A program made the position numbers and the translations under genes. Below the pieces are notes generated by a model. The model made no database searches. It saw only the letters and a list, made by a program, of their open reading frames with translations, and had not been told where the DNA came from. A stretch of DNA of 8,274 nt from an uncultured Selenomonadaceae bacterium (GTDB taxonomy: Bacteria; Bacillota; Negativicutes; Selenomonadales; Selenomonadaceae): positions 1 through 8,274 of the forward strand of contig CAJOFG010000048.1 of the NCBI GenBank assembly GCA_905233965.1, read 5' to 3'. This document shows positions 7,025-8,274 of this stretch, piece by piece. Each line of letters starts with the position of its first letter. Position 1 is the stretch's first letter.

Positions 7025-7045
7025 ATTATCCCTCCTTTCAAAAAA

Positions 7046-7361
7046 TTATTTTGCCGAATCGACGACTTCGCCGCATTTTTTGCAAACGCGAACATTTTTG
7101 CCGTCAACCGTTTTGTGACCGATACGGGTCACAAACGAGCTGGACTTTGCAGACGTTCATGGGCATTTCTTTGGAAATGATACCGCCTTGAGGAACGGCT
7201 GTACTCGGTTTGGTGTGCCGTTTAACTTTGTTTACGTCCTCGACGACGACCATTCCTTTTTTCGGCATCGTTTTGATGATTTTGCCCTGCTTACCTTTAT
7301 CTTTGCCGGAAAGCACGACGACGGTATCGTCGCGTTTCACGTGCATTTTCATTTTTGACAA
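7046..7361 (-). pseudogene. rplX: 50S ribosomal protein L24, frame-disrupted by an internal deletion
   Basis: L24 is an early 23S rRNA-binding assembly protein with a KOW domain. The N-terminal part is typical: [17 protein letters not shown] at about 14-30, [10 protein letters not shown] and PQGGII. It reads to [12 protein letters not shown], then continues DPYRSQNG and stops at TGA 7106-7104, giving 85 residues. From 7129 a different frame holds the expected end, [15 protein letters not shown] followed by CKKCGEVVDSAK, ending TAA 7048-7046. About six residues expected between VC and TRIG are absent, a net loss near 17 nt. The missing part should include the second Cys of the first C-x2-C. 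The start is taken as TTG 7361-7359, 7 nt from AGGAGG (7374-7369); ATG 7352 would be 16 nt away and ATG 7346 22 nt. It may be an assembly error rather than a true pseudogene. Confidence 0.85.
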
Positions 7362-7377
7362 TTCGGCACCTCCTCTC

Positions 7378-7709
7378 TTACAAGACCTCCGGCGCAAGAG
7401 AAATTATTTTCATAAAATCTTTTTCGCGAAGTTCGCGGGCAACCGGTCCGAAAATACGGGTTCCGCGTCGTCGAAACGGATATAGGAACCGTCCGGGCGA
7501 CGAAGACCTTTGCGCGTGCGAACGACGACGGCTTTAACGACCTCGCCCTTTTTGACTTGACCGCCGGGCGCGGCAGTTTTAACGGAAGCAACAATGATGT
7601 CGCCGACGTTTGCATAGCGACGGAAAGAACCGCCCAAAACGCGAATACACATGATATTTTTCGCGCCGGTGTTGTCGGCAACATTCAACATGGTTTGTTG
7701 TTGAATCAC
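7378..7709 (-). pseudogene. rplN: 50S ribosomal protein L14, frame-disrupted by an internal deletion
   Basis: L14 binds 23S rRNA at the subunit interface and forms bridges with 16S rRNA. The N-terminal 80 residues are typical ([55 protein letters not shown]). After RFD the same frame reads on for 19 unrelated residues and stops at TGA 7412-7410, giving 99 residues against the usual 122. From 7467 another frame supplies the expected end: [18 protein letters not shown], then [11 protein letters not shown] and TAA 7380-7378. Residues that usually link RFD to RGTRIFGP (about 13, an NACVII-like segment) are missing. The conserved span is 332 nt where about 369 is expected, a net loss near 37 nt. 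The start is GTG 7709-7707, 7 nt after AAGGGAGG (7724-7717). Sequence error is likely; see findings. Confidence 0.87.
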
Positions 7710-7738
7710 TTTTTATCCTCCCTTCCCAAAAAAGTTTC

Positions 7739-7757
7739 CGGGAAAAAAATTTTCCCG
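7739..7757 (-). promoter_or_regulatory. Stem-loop in the rpsQ-rplN spacer
   Basis: The minus strand has CGGGAAAA (7757-7750) and TTTTCCCG (7746-7739), a perfect 8-bp stem with a three-T loop. The next bases are GAAACTTTTTTGGGAAGGGAGG, which put the rplN ribosome site 15 nt below the stem. The T run is separated from the stem by GAAAC and rplN follows immediately, so I do not call a terminator. A competing pairing of TTCCC (7744-7740) with GGGAA (7727-7723) is possible. Confidence 0.4.
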
Positions 7758-7768
7758 CCGAAAAAATT

Positions 7769-8035
7769 TTATTTTGCCTTCTCGACGATTTTTACCAACC
7801 GCCAACGCTTTTCTTTGGAAAGCGGACGGGTTTCCATGATGGAAACTTTATCGCCGACGTGTGCCTCTTCATTTTCGTCATGCACTTTGAATTTGACCGT
7901 TCTCTTTACGGATTTTTGGTAAAGTTTGTGTTGAACGAGTTCTTCGATCGCCACGACGACGGTTTTTTGCATTTTGTCGCTTACGACTTTGCCGACACGC
8001 GTTTTGCGCTCGTTGCGTTTTTTCTCTTCGCTCAC
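7769..8035 (-). CDS. rpsQ: 30S ribosomal protein S17
   Basis: S17 is a primary 16S rRNA-binding protein of the small-subunit body with an OB fold. The protein has 88 residues and is intact. A charged N-terminus ([20 protein letters not shown]) leads to [19 protein letters not shown], and the family signature [13 protein letters not shown] is at 61-73, followed by [13 protein letters not shown]. The start is GTG at 8035-8033, six bases after AGGAGG at 8047-8042; no nearer ATG in frame fits the family. The stop is TAA at 7771-7769. It follows rpmC by 34 nt and precedes rplN by 59 nt, the standard order at the S10/spc junction. Confidence 0.97.
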   Translation of the reverse strand: MSEEKKRNERKTRVGKVVSDKMQKTVVVAIEELVQHKLYQKSVKRTVKFKVHDENEEAHVGDKVSIMETRPLSKEKRWRLVKIVEKAK

Positions 8036-8069
8036 GTTCGTCCTCCTTTCTCAGCTTGAGGTTCGGTTC

Positions 8070-8270
8070 TTATTTACGGATTCCCAATTCGACTTCGCGA
8101 TGAATGGTTTTGATTTGTGCGATTGATTTTTTCACTTCGCGAATACGCATGGGATTTTCCAACTGACCCGTAGCGTGCTGAAAGCGGAGGTTAAAGAGTT
8201 CCTCTTTTAAAGATTGAATTTTTTCGACCTGTTCTTCCGCGCTCATTTCACGAATCTCATTCACCTTCAT
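8070..8270 (-). CDS. rpmC: 50S ribosomal protein L29
   Basis: L29 is a small helical-hairpin protein beside L23 at the nascent-chain exit, part of the docking surface for trigger factor, SRP and the translocon. The protein has 66 residues, the usual length, with the pattern [20 protein letters not shown], then [20 protein letters not shown] and [15 protein letters not shown]. The ATG is at 8270-8268. A TAA at 8273-8271 abuts it directly; this would be the stop of an upstream gene, by usual order rplP (L16), in which case the ribosome binding site lies inside that gene, outside this window. The stop is TAA at 8072-8070. Confidence 0.96.
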   Translation of the reverse strand: MKVNEIREMSAEEQVEKIQSLKEELFNLRFQHATGQLENPMRIREVKKSIAQIKTIHREVELGIRK

Positions 8271-8274
8271 TTAC

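Noticed and set aside
7362..7397. An earlier L24 start near 7397
   Set aside because: The extension overlaps the true rplN C-terminal codons and contains the rplX ribosome site itself, so it cannot be the natural start.
7046..7480. Programmed frameshifting to rescue L14 and L24
   Set aside because: Residues are missing, not just shifted; the two sites need opposite shifts; no slippery heptamer or downstream stimulator is apparent. A deletion or sequence error is simpler.
7728..7757. Intrinsic terminator between rpsQ and rplN
   Set aside because: The T run does not directly follow the stem (GAAAC intervenes), and the next ribosomal gene starts within 20 bases of the run.
1..8274. CRISPR arrays, insertion sequences, tRNA or rRNA genes, phage genes, attachment sites
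   Set aside because: The window is filled by the ribosomal cluster with short spacers. I saw no spaced repeats, terminal inverted repeats, transposase or integrase motifs, or RNA gene folds.

Overview
The window is a stretch of the conserved bacterial S10-spc-alpha ribosomal protein supercluster. Every gene lies on the minus strand, so transcription runs from position 8274 towards 1. In transcription order it holds rpmC, rpsQ, rplN, rplX, rplE, rpsN, rpsH, rplF, rplR, rpsE, rpmD, rplO, secY, adk, infA, rpmJ, rpsM, rpsK and the first 149 codons of rpsD. The organism looks like a member of the Bacillota, most likely Clostridia or Negativicutes. The support is a zinc-type 61-residue S14, an adenylate kinase with a four-cysteine lid, an S8 with the two-Met start known from Bacillus, an S4 of the form lacking N-terminal zinc cysteines, and strong AGGAGG ribosome binding sites. 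The class is an inference from protein character, not a database result.

Layout: positions 8274-7046 carry the end of the S10-type block and the start of the spc block (L29, S17, L14, L24). Positions 7024-3648 carry L5, S14, S8, L6, L18, S5, L30 and L15. Positions 3646-1489 carry secY, adk and infA. Positions 1421-1 carry L36, S13, S11 and S4. Spacers are 1 to 67 nt and there is no gene-free stretch over 300 nt. No intrinsic terminator is visible, so the operon continues past both edges. The four bases at the right edge contain a TAA abutting the rpmC start, which would fit the stop of an upstream rplP.

Together the genes supply 16 ribosomal proteins, the membrane channel that translating ribosomes dock onto (SecY), the enzyme that balances adenine nucleotides (Adk) and initiation factor IF1.

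The main anomaly is that two adjacent ribosomal protein genes are broken in this sequence. In rplN (L14) and rplX (L24) the conserved C-terminal part is present but in a different frame from the N-terminal part, and conserved residues are missing at the junction. The net losses are about 37 nt and about 17 nt by comparison with remembered family lengths. A sequence or assembly error is the simplest explanation, but it needs checking. Other points of interest are the absence of map between adk and infA, a good candidate internal promoter in front of rpmJ, a recurring GAAACTTTTT motif just before three Shine-Dalgarno sites, and small hairpins around the starts of rplF, rpsH and rplN. I did not find an undescribed biological system.
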